A stretch of DNA of 64,000 nucleotides from Corbicula japonica. Taxonomy: Eukaryota > Mollusca > Bivalvia > Venerida > Cyrenidae. Under the pieces are notes generated by a model. That model had not been told where the DNA came from, searched no databases, and saw only the letters and a list, made by a program, of their open reading frames with translations. Both the position numbers and the translations under genes were made by a program. Shown piece after piece: positions 23,316 to 34,000 of this stretch. The stretch lies in contig JAZAYU010000685.1 of the NCBI GenBank assembly GCA_038501625.1, forward strand, positions 118,016 to 182,015. Reading direction: 5' to 3'. How positions within the stretch are numbered: position 1 is the first letter of the stretch; each line of letters starts with the position of its first letter.

Positions 23316-24269
23316 CTCATTTTCTTCAACATTGTTTGTCGGAAAATCAGATATTTCTGGTGTTTCTTCAACCACGGGAAAATGCAAAACAACAACAACA
23401 ACATCATATAAAAGCATTCGCGGTCGAAATACATTCAGATATTTTCGTAATATAAAAAAACGAAAACAGAGAAAACTAAAACATAGCTCATCTCGCTCAT
23501 CTATATTTGTCAATATCTAGCCTGGTACACCTAATAGTTGAGGCCGAGTACATGATAGATAAAGTACAGCATTTTTGTGCAAAAATGCACCAAAGAGCCT
23601 AGTTTTGTCCCGACACAATACGTTTAACGTTTTGTGTAAGCGGGGGTATGGAACGGTATGGCTCTGTGTAGGAGATTACTAAACATCAGCCACCAAAAAT
23701 GACTTAAAGGTACATCAGCCACAAGAATTGAGCTTAAACCTCAATTTTTTGGCGATAGAACGTTTTCTCATGAACATATGTTTCTAGAAAATTAAAACAA
23801 TCAATTTTGGACATATTTTGGCGTAAACATGCTTCATAGGGACATGTGTCAAGCAGATTTTGAAGAAAACAACAGGTTTTCGCGAGGGAAAACAAAAAAA
23901 ACCACAACAAACCTTTCAAGGTTTTGTTTCAATAACTTTTTTGTTAGGACAGCTAGGAAGCTCAAATAAAAAACCGAGTCAAGCGTTAACATCGCAGATC
24001 CGAATGGGCTATGTCATTAAAGGAAATATCTGAATATAGTGTGCTTACCGTGTGAAAATATTCCAACAGGTATCAAACTTTCCCGATTTTTTCCGCCATA
24101 TTGGAAATCAGCCACCAAATTCCTCGCTTAAAGTACGTCAGCCACCATTTAGGCTGAACCCCCTGATAAGGGACAGTTGATAATAAAATTAAACAGTTTA
24201 AACAAAATGTTACACAAGCTTATTGCAGCCAACTAAATTAAATTTGTTTACCTGAGAAATGAAACCTTT

Positions 24270-25000
24270 ATTCAAAAGCTGACAATGCTTTCACTTATGG
24301 TCCTAAAATTAGGTAGGCAGGTTTGTCATCACCTTTCGAAGACCCCTATTGATTTTTAGGTCAGTTGGTCAAGGTCAAGGTCACAGTGACTTTCAACACA
24401 AAAACCTTGTCTGGTAAATAACTAGACATTGCTATCTCCATCAGTTCTCAAATTTGGTAGGGAGGTTTGTCATCACCAGTAGAAGACCCCTATTGATTTT
24501 CGAGTCAGTATGTCAAAGGTCAAGGTCATTGCGACCTTCAACACAAAAACCTTGTCCGATCAATACCTTGACAGTGCTTTCATCTATGGTACTCAAATTT
24601 GGTAGGTAGGTTTGTCATCAGCAGAAGAAGACCCTATAGATTTTAGGTCAGTAGGTCAAAGGTCAAGGTCACCGTGTCCATCCACACAAAAACCTTGTCC
24701 GACCAATAACTAGACAGTGCTTTTACCCATGGTCCCCAAATTAGAAGGCAGGTTTATCATCACCAGTAAATGACTCGTACTTAATTTGAGGTCAGTAGGT
24801 CAAAGGTCAAGGTTATAGAGACCTACAACACAAAAACCTTGTCCGATCAATAACTAGACAATGCTTTCACCTATGGTCCTACATTCGGTAAGGAAGTTTG
24901 TCATCACCTGTAGAAGACCCCTAGTTTTCAGGTCTGTAGGTCAAAGATCAAGGAGACCTTTATTACAAAAATGATTGAAAAATCTTTTCTCACCAATAAT
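24270..25000. repeat. 144-bp tandem repeat, five diverged copies, with AGGTCA half-sites
   Basis: AGGTCAGTAGGTCAAAGGTC recurs near 24358, 24502, 24645, 24789 and 24930 (steps 144, 143, 144, 141). Each unit also has GGTTTGTCATCACC, AAGACCCCTATTGATTTT and CACAAAAACCTTGTCCGA. Copies 1-3 keep AAGGTCAAGGTCA. Confidence 0.9.
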
Positions 25001-25431
25001 TAGATTTAGCGATCAATTACTGTTGTTTACTATCCATATGTCATTTTGGGGCCATACATGTTTTACAAAAATCTCTTGTTATATTATCACTATCAACAAT
25101 TTTTAACCAATATTTTATCATTCTAACAAATCTATGTACATAAAGAGGATATCTACCAAGCTTCCCGTAAACACTTGCTGTGCATGTATTTTTACTAGCA
25201 TTAAACAGACGTTTAAAAAATTTCTAATGTATTCTTTCGATTTCTTTCGACTTGGTATATCCCAATACTTTGGAAGCATAATACCGAATTGGAAAAACAA
25301 AAGCATCAAAATGTTGACAAAGAGTTTTTTTTTATCAGATCTTAATCTTTACATTTAAATAATAAAACATTCAGAGCTTTTAGAGCTTTACCAACTAACT
25401 GTTCTTGGGTAAAGCATAATTACCAGTATAA
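25001..25431. other. No gene recognised
   Basis: AT-rich; the overlapping ORFs at 25118-25358 have no recognisable features. Confidence 0.35.
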
Positions 25432-26090
25432 TTGAATAGATAGATACATTTATTTCTGTATTGCATACAAAAACATGGTCATCTAAAACAACATGTACGG
25501 TAAGAATATATATCATAAATGAGAATAGATAAGCATGATATGCACATCAACACCGAGGATAACACAAAAATAGATAACACAAAAAAGAGACACCTATTTC
25601 CATTGTGGTCCTCTGTGTTGGAGTTCAATAAAAGTTAAGTTCAATAAAAAAGTAAAGTAAAATAAAGACAAATGATCTTATATCACAGTCACAAAATTAA
25701 ACCTATTACTAAAAATATTGACAAGATACCAAGTCTCAACTATAAAAATGAAGGAATTAAAATTTTAAATTATTTACGGATAAAATGAAATGATTAATTT
25801 CATATTATATGTGTTAAATGAAAGATTACATGAAAGACAAAATGAGTTAAATCCATTCCTATAGCGAAACAACCTAATTGAAAATGAAAAAAAAACTTAT
25901 ATAAAGGTTAAGAAAACTGTCCATCATGACAATGCTTTTATACACACTTTTATGTTCAACCAATACGGATCTGTTTACGTGAGATTTGTCATTAGACAAA
26001 CGTAACGAATTTAAATAAACATAATAAGCTTTATTACATTCAGCGTCGAACAAATTGTTCTTTGACAAACACGATTCAAAATCATGACGT
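25432..26090 (-). mobile_element. Probable LINE 3' remnant, minus strand
   Basis: The stretch GATAACACAAAAA...TATTTCCATTGTGGTCCT near 25557-25612 matches 33701-33745, which lies downstream of a recognisable LINE tail on the minus strand. The left end reads as a short ATAGATAGATA microsatellite, as in LINE 3' tails. The coding part is unrecognisable here. Confidence 0.4.
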
Positions 26091-26422
26091 AACTTTTATT
26101 TAATTATTTGACCGTTCTTCTGGACCCTTTCATGTTTTTTAAATGATTTAAAAGTATTACTTTTAGTATGTATGACAAAATTATTTTCTCTTTGCTATTT
26201 TGTGTATACTGTTGACGGATGTAATAATGCAACACATTATTTTTCATCAATTTGTCAGGTGACAATTTTCCGGTGTCTTACAAGATACAAAGCGGGAAGA
26301 TATAACAGTTCTTTTATTTTGTGTGCTCTTTAGCCTTTTGTAATGTTCATGACCCCTTAAATTTCCAAAAAATAAATTTTGAACATATATAATAAAAATT
26401 AATAAATGTCACGAATATGCTA

Positions 26423-26671
26423 ACCGTCACTACTTTCATTTTCATTCTCTTTATTTGTACCGCTGGTTCCGGTCTTATTGTACTTTCTATCAATCGAAAT
26501 AGCAAAGTTATCACCTAAGCGGCGCCCAGGCACACAAGGGACATCGTTTTCTTGGTAGCCCGTGGCGGAGGCACAATCATCTGAAGCACCGGTGTTTTCA
26601 TCATAAGCGACAATGATGCGGTTATTGGTCTTCAGAGGGCGACCGTTTAAAAGGTTCGCTTCTTCAAAGTT
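26423..26671 (-). CDS. Unassigned open segment without a start codon
   Basis: 83 codons open on the minus strand from after a TAA at 26672-26674 to TAG at 26420-26422, with no ATG. It reads EEANLLNGRPLKTNNRIIVA, then YDENTGASDDCASATGYQEN, then DVPCVPGRRL, then NKENENESSDG-stop. The core is visibly richer in GC than its surroundings and its residue mix is protein-like. I do not recognise it. No clean splice acceptor is seen. It could be a terminal exon, a captured fragment or chance. Confidence 0.25.
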
Positions 26672-26785
26672 TTATACTGTCTGAATTATACATTATGACT
26701 GATACACAAGCAGTATCATAATAACAACACTTAGAAGGGGGAAGAAATACAATAGTGCAATTATTATTTGCTTAAACTTGGCACG

Positions 26786-26935
26786 GCAAGCAGTCTGAAC
26801 AAAAATATAGGTTTTGAGTGAAAATTACAGGCTATTTGGCCATTTTAAAGGTTTTTTTCCAGATGACTTAAATGTTTTAAAGGTTTGCAATGAAATTAAA
26901 GGTTTTTAAGGTTTCGCTTAAATGAGGCCTGGTAT
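26786..26935 (+). repeat. Dispersed repeat shared with 6310-6660
   Basis: TTTTGAGTGAAAATTACAGG plus the TTTGGCC and TTTTTAAGGTTTCGC-type ends correspond to 6336-6370 and 6600-6635 within the hAT-like element. This is a shortened copy of the same repeat. Confidence 0.6.
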
Positions 26936-27187
26936 CTTTATTCTACGAAGTCTCAAAGTATTACTCTTTTAAAGAATACAATAATCTGCAGAAAAGTAAG
27001 AACATTTGCATATACGTTTAAACTTCAGTAATGTTCATGTTATGAACGGCTGCAAGTTCCTGCTGGTTATTCAATGACTAATACAGAAATGTAACTTAAC
27101 ATTATTAACTACTTACGCGATTGGATTCAATGTTTTTTATATTTTGATGATCTTAAGCACCATTTCAATACCTTGGTATTTCAAGTA

Positions 27188-27290
27188 GGAGTTATTTCAG
27201 GAAGACAAATTGTGCTTGTTTGTTGATATGAGAAACTGTTGGGGCAAGTGTGAGGTTGGTGCACCCTAGAACCTGGTTTAAACCCCTGCG
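27188..27290 (+). repeat. SINE-like dispersed repeat module (GGCAAGTGTGAGGTTG family), copy 1
   Basis: GAGTTATTTC...GTGCTTGTTTGTTGATATGA then GGGGCAAGTGTGAGGTTG and ACCTGGTTTAAACC. The same order is at 29171-29272 and, split by a transposon, at 38594-38647 plus 40271-40291. A fragment is at 27650-27700. Confidence 0.7.
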
Positions 27291-28009
27291 GCAATTTTTT
27301 TCCACTGACTGTTCAAAGGCGGTAACCCAAAGGGTTCTTTTTTCGTTAATTGTTTGTGGCGTCTTATTTGAATTGCCATACTTATAACAAACATGCTCTC
27401 TCTTCCTCTCTTCTTTTTCGCTGCTTGGGGAGCCTGTGTTTTATGAGTGTAGCGATTCCTGATATGCATATTTCCTGTTTTCTGTGCAAAACTGATTCAG
27501 ACTCGGAAGAGTAAAGAAATTGTTTTAACACTTCACTTTGGAATGCATGACTTTTGTGTCTACTTCTATTTCATAATTTGGCATTCTTACGCATTCATCA
27601 GTGTCAAGTATTGTGTGTATTTGACTGAAGACAACTTGTTCATATGTTTGGGGCAAGTGCGAGGTTAGTGAGAATAATAACCTTGTTTAAACCCGGCAAA
27701 CTCTTTCGATGGCCCTTTGCACAAGTAGTCATAATCCCAGGTTCGGGTCTAGAGCTATCAAACATAATTAATACCAACACAACTCCACTGTCAGACCAGA
27801 CATGAAAATTGTGTAACAATTATTGTGTCACAAGTTTTTCTACTTTATAAAATGCTATATTAAAAAAAATTAAGTAAATATTTTAAATATTGTAACAATA
27901 ATCTACATTTAATTTCAAGCATGTTAAAGGCATTCAAACCAAAAGAACATAAGACTACAAAAAAAAAACAAGAAGGGCCATAAGAAAAATCTGTATTGAC
28001 AATCTATAC

Positions 28010-28720
28010 TTGTAAAATAATCGTTTACCGATGTCATGCAGTGATGATAATGTATATCAGGGCTATCCGAACAACCTATTTGGGGGTTGTCCCAGTTAGC
28101 TTAATTGGTCGCGTTGTCGGAATTGCAGGGCTAGGCGCTGTCGCCGTGACGGTGCGGGATCGCTCCCAGGTAGAAGCAATATTATTTGAAATTCACAGTA
28201 GCGCTACTTGTGCAGTGTGGCGACCGTTCATATAGTCAGTACCGTTATCAGTAAAATAATCAGTTACCGATGTCGTGCAGTGATGATAACGTATTTCAGG
28301 GCTATCCGATCAACCTTTTTTTGGGTTGTCCCGGTTAGCGCAATTGTTTGCGTTGTCGGAATTGCAAGGCTAGGCGCCGTCGCCGTTTCGGAATTGCAGG
28401 GCTAGGCGCTCTCGCCATGACGGTGCGATTTCGCTCCCAGGTAGCGGCAATATTATTTGAAATTCACAGTTACTGTAGCGCTATTTGTGCAGTTTGGCGG
28501 CCAAAACAACGATCCCCGTACATTTAGTCAGTACTGTTAATGGTAAAATGATCCGTCACGATGACATGCACAGATGATAACGTATATCAGGGCTATCCGA
28601 TCAACCTTTTTGGGGTTGTCCCGGTTAGCTTAATTGGTTGCGTTGTCGAAATTGCAAGGATAGGCGCTGTCGCCGTGACGATGCGGGTTCTCTCCCAGGT
28701 AGATGCAACATCATTTGATA
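28010..28720 (+). repeat. Three tandem tRNA-like units
   Basis: GTTGTCCCGGTTAGCTTAAT followed by TGGTTGCGTTGTCG, GGCGCTGTCGCCGTGACG and GCGGGTTCTCTCCCAGG occurs at about 28085, 28323 and 28613. TAGCTTAATTGG is a good A-box and GGGTTCTCTCCC a weak B-box about 65 nt later. The second copy has an internal duplication of about 52 nt (GGAATTGCA-GGGCTAGGCGC). Probably a SINE head in tandem. ORFs across it follow the tandem structure. Confidence 0.65.
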
Positions 28721-28918
28721 TCTATTTATGTTAAAAAGAAATATTTCAACAAGAGCTGTAACAGAAAAAAATCATAAAGCCACGAAATGAAGCTTTAAAT
28801 GAATTTTTCCCGTATTTTCGTAAAAACCATCTGTAAATTCAAAAAGAAAAGTTATCGTGATATTCTACAACGCTCTGTAGGCCTGGTGATTAACCCAATA
28901 GTTGATCTTTATCCTTTT

Positions 28919-29272
28919 TGGTTGCACGACGGTGGCAGATTAATCTAAAAGAGTTTATGAAGGTTAATCGGGAAATCTTTTTTAAAAGAACCTAAAAGCT
29001 CGATTTGTTTCTTTTATCCCGTGTTCTTGGTGATTTGACTCCGAGTGCTCTGGTCTCGATAAGATCATTGAGTACCCGCTTCTTTGGCTTTGCAATGCTA
29101 TCAGCTTCTTATGTTTTATATGTTTGTGTGCTTTTGCATGCAAATAATTGTTGAGCTGATGGGTGGGTTGGAGTTATTTCACCAAGACAACTTGTACTTG
29201 TTTGTTGATATGAGAACCAGTTGAGGCAAGTGTGAGGTTGTGTACACTAGAACCTGGTTTAAACCGCCAGTT
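28919..29272 (+). repeat. About 350-bp dispersed repeat, copy 1 (copy 2 at 38339-38647)
   Basis: GGTTGCACGACGGTGGCAG, then AAAGAGTTTATGAAGGTT, GCTCTGGTCT, GTTTTATATGTTTGTGTGCT and the module described at 27188. The two copies align along their whole length in the same orientation. Confidence 0.85.
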
Positions 29273-29529
29273 GCAAATTGTTTTACCACTAATTTTCATC
29301 CGAGTGAAGTTAAAAAGTCCAACAAGACAGACAGTGCAATTACTACATGCCAAGGCCCTTCGGGAGGGGTCATAAAAAGTGTTGATCAAGATTTTTAGTT
29401 TGTGAAAGAAAGTTTAAAAGTTTTTGAAACTGACCAACAGACAGACTCACTTATACCCCTATAAAACATTATTTTCAGGGTAAAATAAGAATTGACAAAA
29501 ATATCAGCAGACACCTTTTCTCAGCACAC

Positions 29530-29879
29530 AATTTGTTAGTTTCTTTATCCAGTCCAGAAGTTGATTAACTATGACAAATTTTAAACCTGATCAGCCTCTT
29601 AACACAGACAAATATTTGCGAAAATAGAGAGCATAAGTTTTTAATACGTTATTTAAAAAACATCAGAAACAATTTACACCCCCCCCCTTAAGGGGTAATC
29701 TCCTTGGAACGGTCTGAGGTGAAACATAATTATTTTGTAACTGAGGGTTTAAATCCAGGTTTAAGAGTGTGCAAACTCAAACTCCACACTTGCCTGTCCA
29801 GGTTTTCATGGACTCAAGTACTAGGTTGACTTGGTGAACTAATTACAAATAAAATTGTTAATATATATATTACACAAAC
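29530..29879 (-). other. Intron 4 of copy B, homologous to intron 4 of copy A
   Basis: GGTTTAAATCCAGGTTTAAG-type sequence (CTGAGGGTTTAAATCCAGG) and ATCAGCCTCT match 1041-1262 of copy A, so the duplication extends at least 350 nt past exon 4. An extra block with a C8-9 run (29611-29697) is present only in B. No exon 5 seen. Confidence 0.7.
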
Positions 29880-31056
29880 CTGAGCTTATTGCTGGAAAAG
29901 CCAATGTCTTTATACGCAACTTGTCATCAGCATACTCCAGACAGTTTATAAATGTCTGAGTTAGTTCACAGATAAAATCTTCACGCCAATAATTACTGAT
30001 CCACATTGGACCTACTGTATGCATTATATACAGTGCTTTTATTCCACCACCGCCTGATGTATGAATAACTTGAGTTTTTTTCAGGTTACCATTTCTCATT
30101 ATGTACTTGGAACATTCATCATCCATTTCTCGTCCCCTCGCTTTCTTGATAGCACTAGAAATTCCTACACAGTGACTCAATTGTTCATTAGCTGAATTTA
30201 CTATTGCTTCTGTATCTTCTTCCACAAGACTTCCATAATAAACAGTAACTTTGAGACCACGAATGTCAAAAGTATGAAAAAGCTGATCTTCAGAGTAAGG
30301 TCTTGGAATATCTTTTAACCGCGCTCCAAACTTACTCTTTTCAAGTCCCAAAAACTGGTCAACAGCATCCACTGAGGGTTTTGTAGACCTTTCACAACCC
30401 TCTGTATCAAAACGGGGTCTTCTGTAGGAACTCTCTGATGGAGAAGAAACAGGTGACTGTGATTGTAACGATGAATTATTCTCATCCTGTGCACCTGCTT
30501 GTCTGCTACTATCATTATTTAAGCTTCTACTGAGACTCTGATAAGGATGTTTCAAATTAAAGGAAGTTTGGCCAGAAAAATCTTTTGAAGTTGTATGTTC
30601 AGTTCGAAAACTTCTGTTCTCATGATCTAGCTTGGAAGTACTGTCTATACTGTTGGGTTTAACTCGGTCATCAATACTTTGTTGATCTGGAACATAATCA
30701 GATAATTGTCTCTCAGTTTGACCAATTTTATCACATAAACCCTGCATGTTGAAAGATGGCTCAGACATTCCTCCAGACCTTTCATCTGCTGACTCCCTTG
30801 CCCTGTTTCTGCTGGCATCACCTGAAGCAGTTTTACGATCCCCTCGGTAACTCAGAGACAAAATTTCTACATCATCATACAATGGTGAATTGCTAGGGCG
30901 ATGATGTTTGGTCTTATCTTGAGCTCTGTCGCGAGGATTTTTCAGTGTTCTGTCTTCTGACCTGGAATCCCTGGGCCCATCATCACTCGGATCAACCTCC
31001 ATTGGTTTATCAGCATATTGCTGAGGCTGCTGGGAGATTTTATATTGGATCACTTT
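29880..31056 (-). CDS. Copy B exon 4: disordered linker plus N-terminal two thirds of a macro domain
   Basis: 1177 nt, open throughout, from a TTTCAG acceptor to the phase-1 donor TCAG-GTTTGTG. The linker is charged and Ser/Arg/Asp-rich and shares only short blocks with copy A (CPLSLSYRGD-like LSLSYRGD, TKPSVDAVDQ, LEKSKFG). From RLKDIPRPYSEDQL onward the two copies are nearly identical. Key macro-domain segments are VNSANEQLSHCVGIS and VIHTSGGGGIKALYIMHTVG. Confidence 0.85.
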
Positions 31057-34000
31057 CTGAAACATTTACGGAAGGTATGAATTAAAGCCATGCTTGTTTT
31101 AGCACGAGTTCAGGCTACATGGTTATATCACAAAACAACAGCATTAATGGATCATTGACTTTACATCACGTATCTAATCATGCTGGAAAAGAAACAATAA
31201 TATATCAGTAGGAAAACTAGGAAATAATAATATTGTGGAAAAATTCACGACAAATTAGCTCCATTTTAAAAACAGGTTAAACAGATGCATAATACGTGAT
31301 TTATCCATCCACGGATTTAAATAATTTTCAGAGAGCAGACAGCCCTGGCAAATTTGGTCAAATATTGACTATTAGGGACCATAATTTAACAGTGACTGCA
31401 GGGATCTGACTGGTTATCAAACCTTTTCGGGATATTACGGCCATAGACATCTTGACCAAATTTGTCAATATTGGATAAATCTACTTCTGAAGTTAGAGAG
31501 TGACACATAATATTCACATCTCCTCTTAATATTCACATCTCCTTTTTTAAGTGAAGCTTCCCAGTAAGTGTCATTTAACATCAATGGTGGGTTGGTAAGA
31601 AAAACCCAGGACATAAACGCCCCTTTATCATGCTATAGAAAACTAGAAGGGCAATACCATCAAACTGGAACATGCTGACACCATGCACATCTCTCCAAGC
31701 TTTCTATAGTGTTATTGAATTCAAGCCAGTGGGTGCTAAGAATTAGCTCTAAAACTAAATGGTCACATATTATACCATAAGGTAATTCAAAGGGCAATAC
31801 TCTTTTAAAAAAAGCATTTAGCGTAAAGGTTCTGTTAATATAGATATCTCCTCTTATTAGTGAAGCTTCTCATGGAGTGTCACTGAATGTCAGCAGGTAG
31901 TTGCTCAGGAATAGCATAGACACAAATGGTCCTTCATCATATTATAATGTTATTAATCAAGTGAATTCATATTGGCCTTGCTATAGATCCAATGTTGTCA
32001 TATTAGCCAGAGGCCTTGTTATAGGGCTAATATGTCTGCCCGGGCCCAATTACATGGCAAATACACTACTCAAAAGTTCTAAACCGCCACTTATTAAAAA
32101 TACACTACTCAAAAGTTCTAAACCGCCACTAGAGACATGTCTATTTTTTATTGTAAAGAAAATGAGGAATGATTTGTTTTCTATTATAACGTGCAAATCA
32201 ATAATATTCTCACGTTTATTCAAACATTTTCTTCAAATCATATTAATATAACATACAAAAATTGACGTAAACGTAACGGACCCCAAAATGGGAAAATGTC
32301 TCTAGTGGCGGTTTAGAACTTTTGAGTAGTGTATGATTCACTTAGTTAGACAATTTTATTAATAAACAGACTAAAAACTTCAAACTCATTATTGGAATAT
32401 GCTGATGTTACGCAGATCTTCTCCAATTAATGAAGCTCCCTACAAAGTGCCACTGATTGAAAAGAAATAAGCTGGACAAAAGTGGTCAGATATCATACCA
32501 TTTAGTTATTTGTAGGGCAACAATTCTGACAAATCCTTGAGGCAAAAAGTGTTGAAAAATTGCACTTCTCTTCCTGTTATTGAAGCTTTCAAAGAGGTGT
32601 AAGTGAATTCCAATTGAAGAAAGAGTGTAAAGCTTTCGGGCTTCATGCGTACTTTGAACAATCCAACTGTTTCTTTTACACACAAATGAAAACAATCAAA
32701 TATCGATTCAATCTTTATATTTACACATAAAAGTACGCTCCTTAATACCGAAATTATTAGAAGCACAGTTAGGACATTCATTATTTTATTCCTTTAATGA
32801 ATGTAGTACCTGACGCTGCATAAAGCTGTCAATAAAATTCCAAGCCCATTCCAGCTGGAACCAGTTCCCAAGTAAACGATATGTCTGGTCTTGTTCTTGT
32901 GTAATATTAATCTCCATGCCACTTCATTTCATCTTTTACATCTTTCATCTGGACAATCACAGAGGCCTCTGCATCAAGTGTAGCATCAATTGTCGAATAA
33001 ACCTGATATTAAAATTTAAGTCTTTTAATCACAATAAGCATGTTTGATTTAAATTAGCACTGCAATAACCCCATTAATTAGGGGCAATTTAGCACAAACA
33101 GAGCAACAAATGACCCCCTTCTTGACTAGGCTACAACCACAGCCGTCGGTTTATTGACAAAACATTTTCCTATCATACTGACAAAGCGCATGCTCTTCTT
33201 TCTTGTGAGACAGTGTGTAATTCTGATAGATACATGGAGTAAAATAATCTTTCATCTGAAAAGCAGACTGAATTTCAAAGTGAATAAAATAAATGGCATT
33301 TTGCTCATGTCAAAATGCAAGATATTGTGTCTATTGAAATCCTAAGGAAAAGATCTCTCTTTGCATTTTGTTAAAAGGTTATTTATCTGCTAGTTTGAAA
33401 TTACAATTAAAAAATTTTAGATAATAAATAATGAATGTCTTGTCTCACCACATGTTCTGGAAGCGGCTGAACTTCCACTGGTTCATTGCAAATTTTATGT
33501 TTATTCTTTATTACGTCATCAACAACTGCAATGAAGCAAAGCAAATAAAGTCCTAATTATTACATGAGAAAGTGAAACAAGAGCCTGCGGGTTGCTGACA
33601 CTTATCTGAGAATTAAAAACACACGTGCTTGAGTTAAAAGAAACATGTATGATTTTAAATAATACTGGTAAACCATAACAACCAACATTATATATTAAGG
33701 ATAACACAAAAAGAGATTGAACATCTCTTATTTCCATTGTCGTCCTTGAATATAGCGCTGTGTGACAAAGGAAGACTCTTAAAATTTTATCACAGATCAA
33801 ATAATCATAGTTAAAAATAAATACACCATTTACTTAAACAAATCAATAAATAAGTTAAATTACATTATGATAAATAAAATTTAAAAAGAAATGAATTAAT
33901 TAATATTGCAAATCTCTCTATTGAGAAAAAATAATCAAGGCAGTTACTCAAAAGTTATTTAGTAGTAGTATATTATTAGCTAAATTCATAACTAAAAAAT

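Larger units (their letters stand above)
21414..24165. mobile_element. Long-TIR transposon, 2.75 kb, 5-bp target duplication ATAAG
   Basis: Left arm (21414 to about 22486) and right arm (about 22969 to 24165) are inverted copies over roughly 1 kb. ATAAG directly flanks both ends (21409-21413, 24166-24170). The outermost sequence is CAGGGGGTTCAGCCTAAA. The arms differ by many substitutions, and the right arm has an extra 130 nt (23001-23130), so it is not an assembly hairpin. The centre holds a palindromic MITE. ORFs at 21597-21845, 21753-22004, 22074-22346, 23298-23513 and 23734-23919 are arm sequence read in both directions. Confidence 0.85.

Noticed and set aside
23269..23340. Functional tRNA gene
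   Set aside because: A-box present but no B-box or 3' half, and it is duplicated in both arms of a transposon.
21414..24165. Assembly artefact (hairpin read)
   Set aside because: The arms carry many differences, one arm has a 130-nt extra block, and a 5-bp direct repeat flanks the whole.
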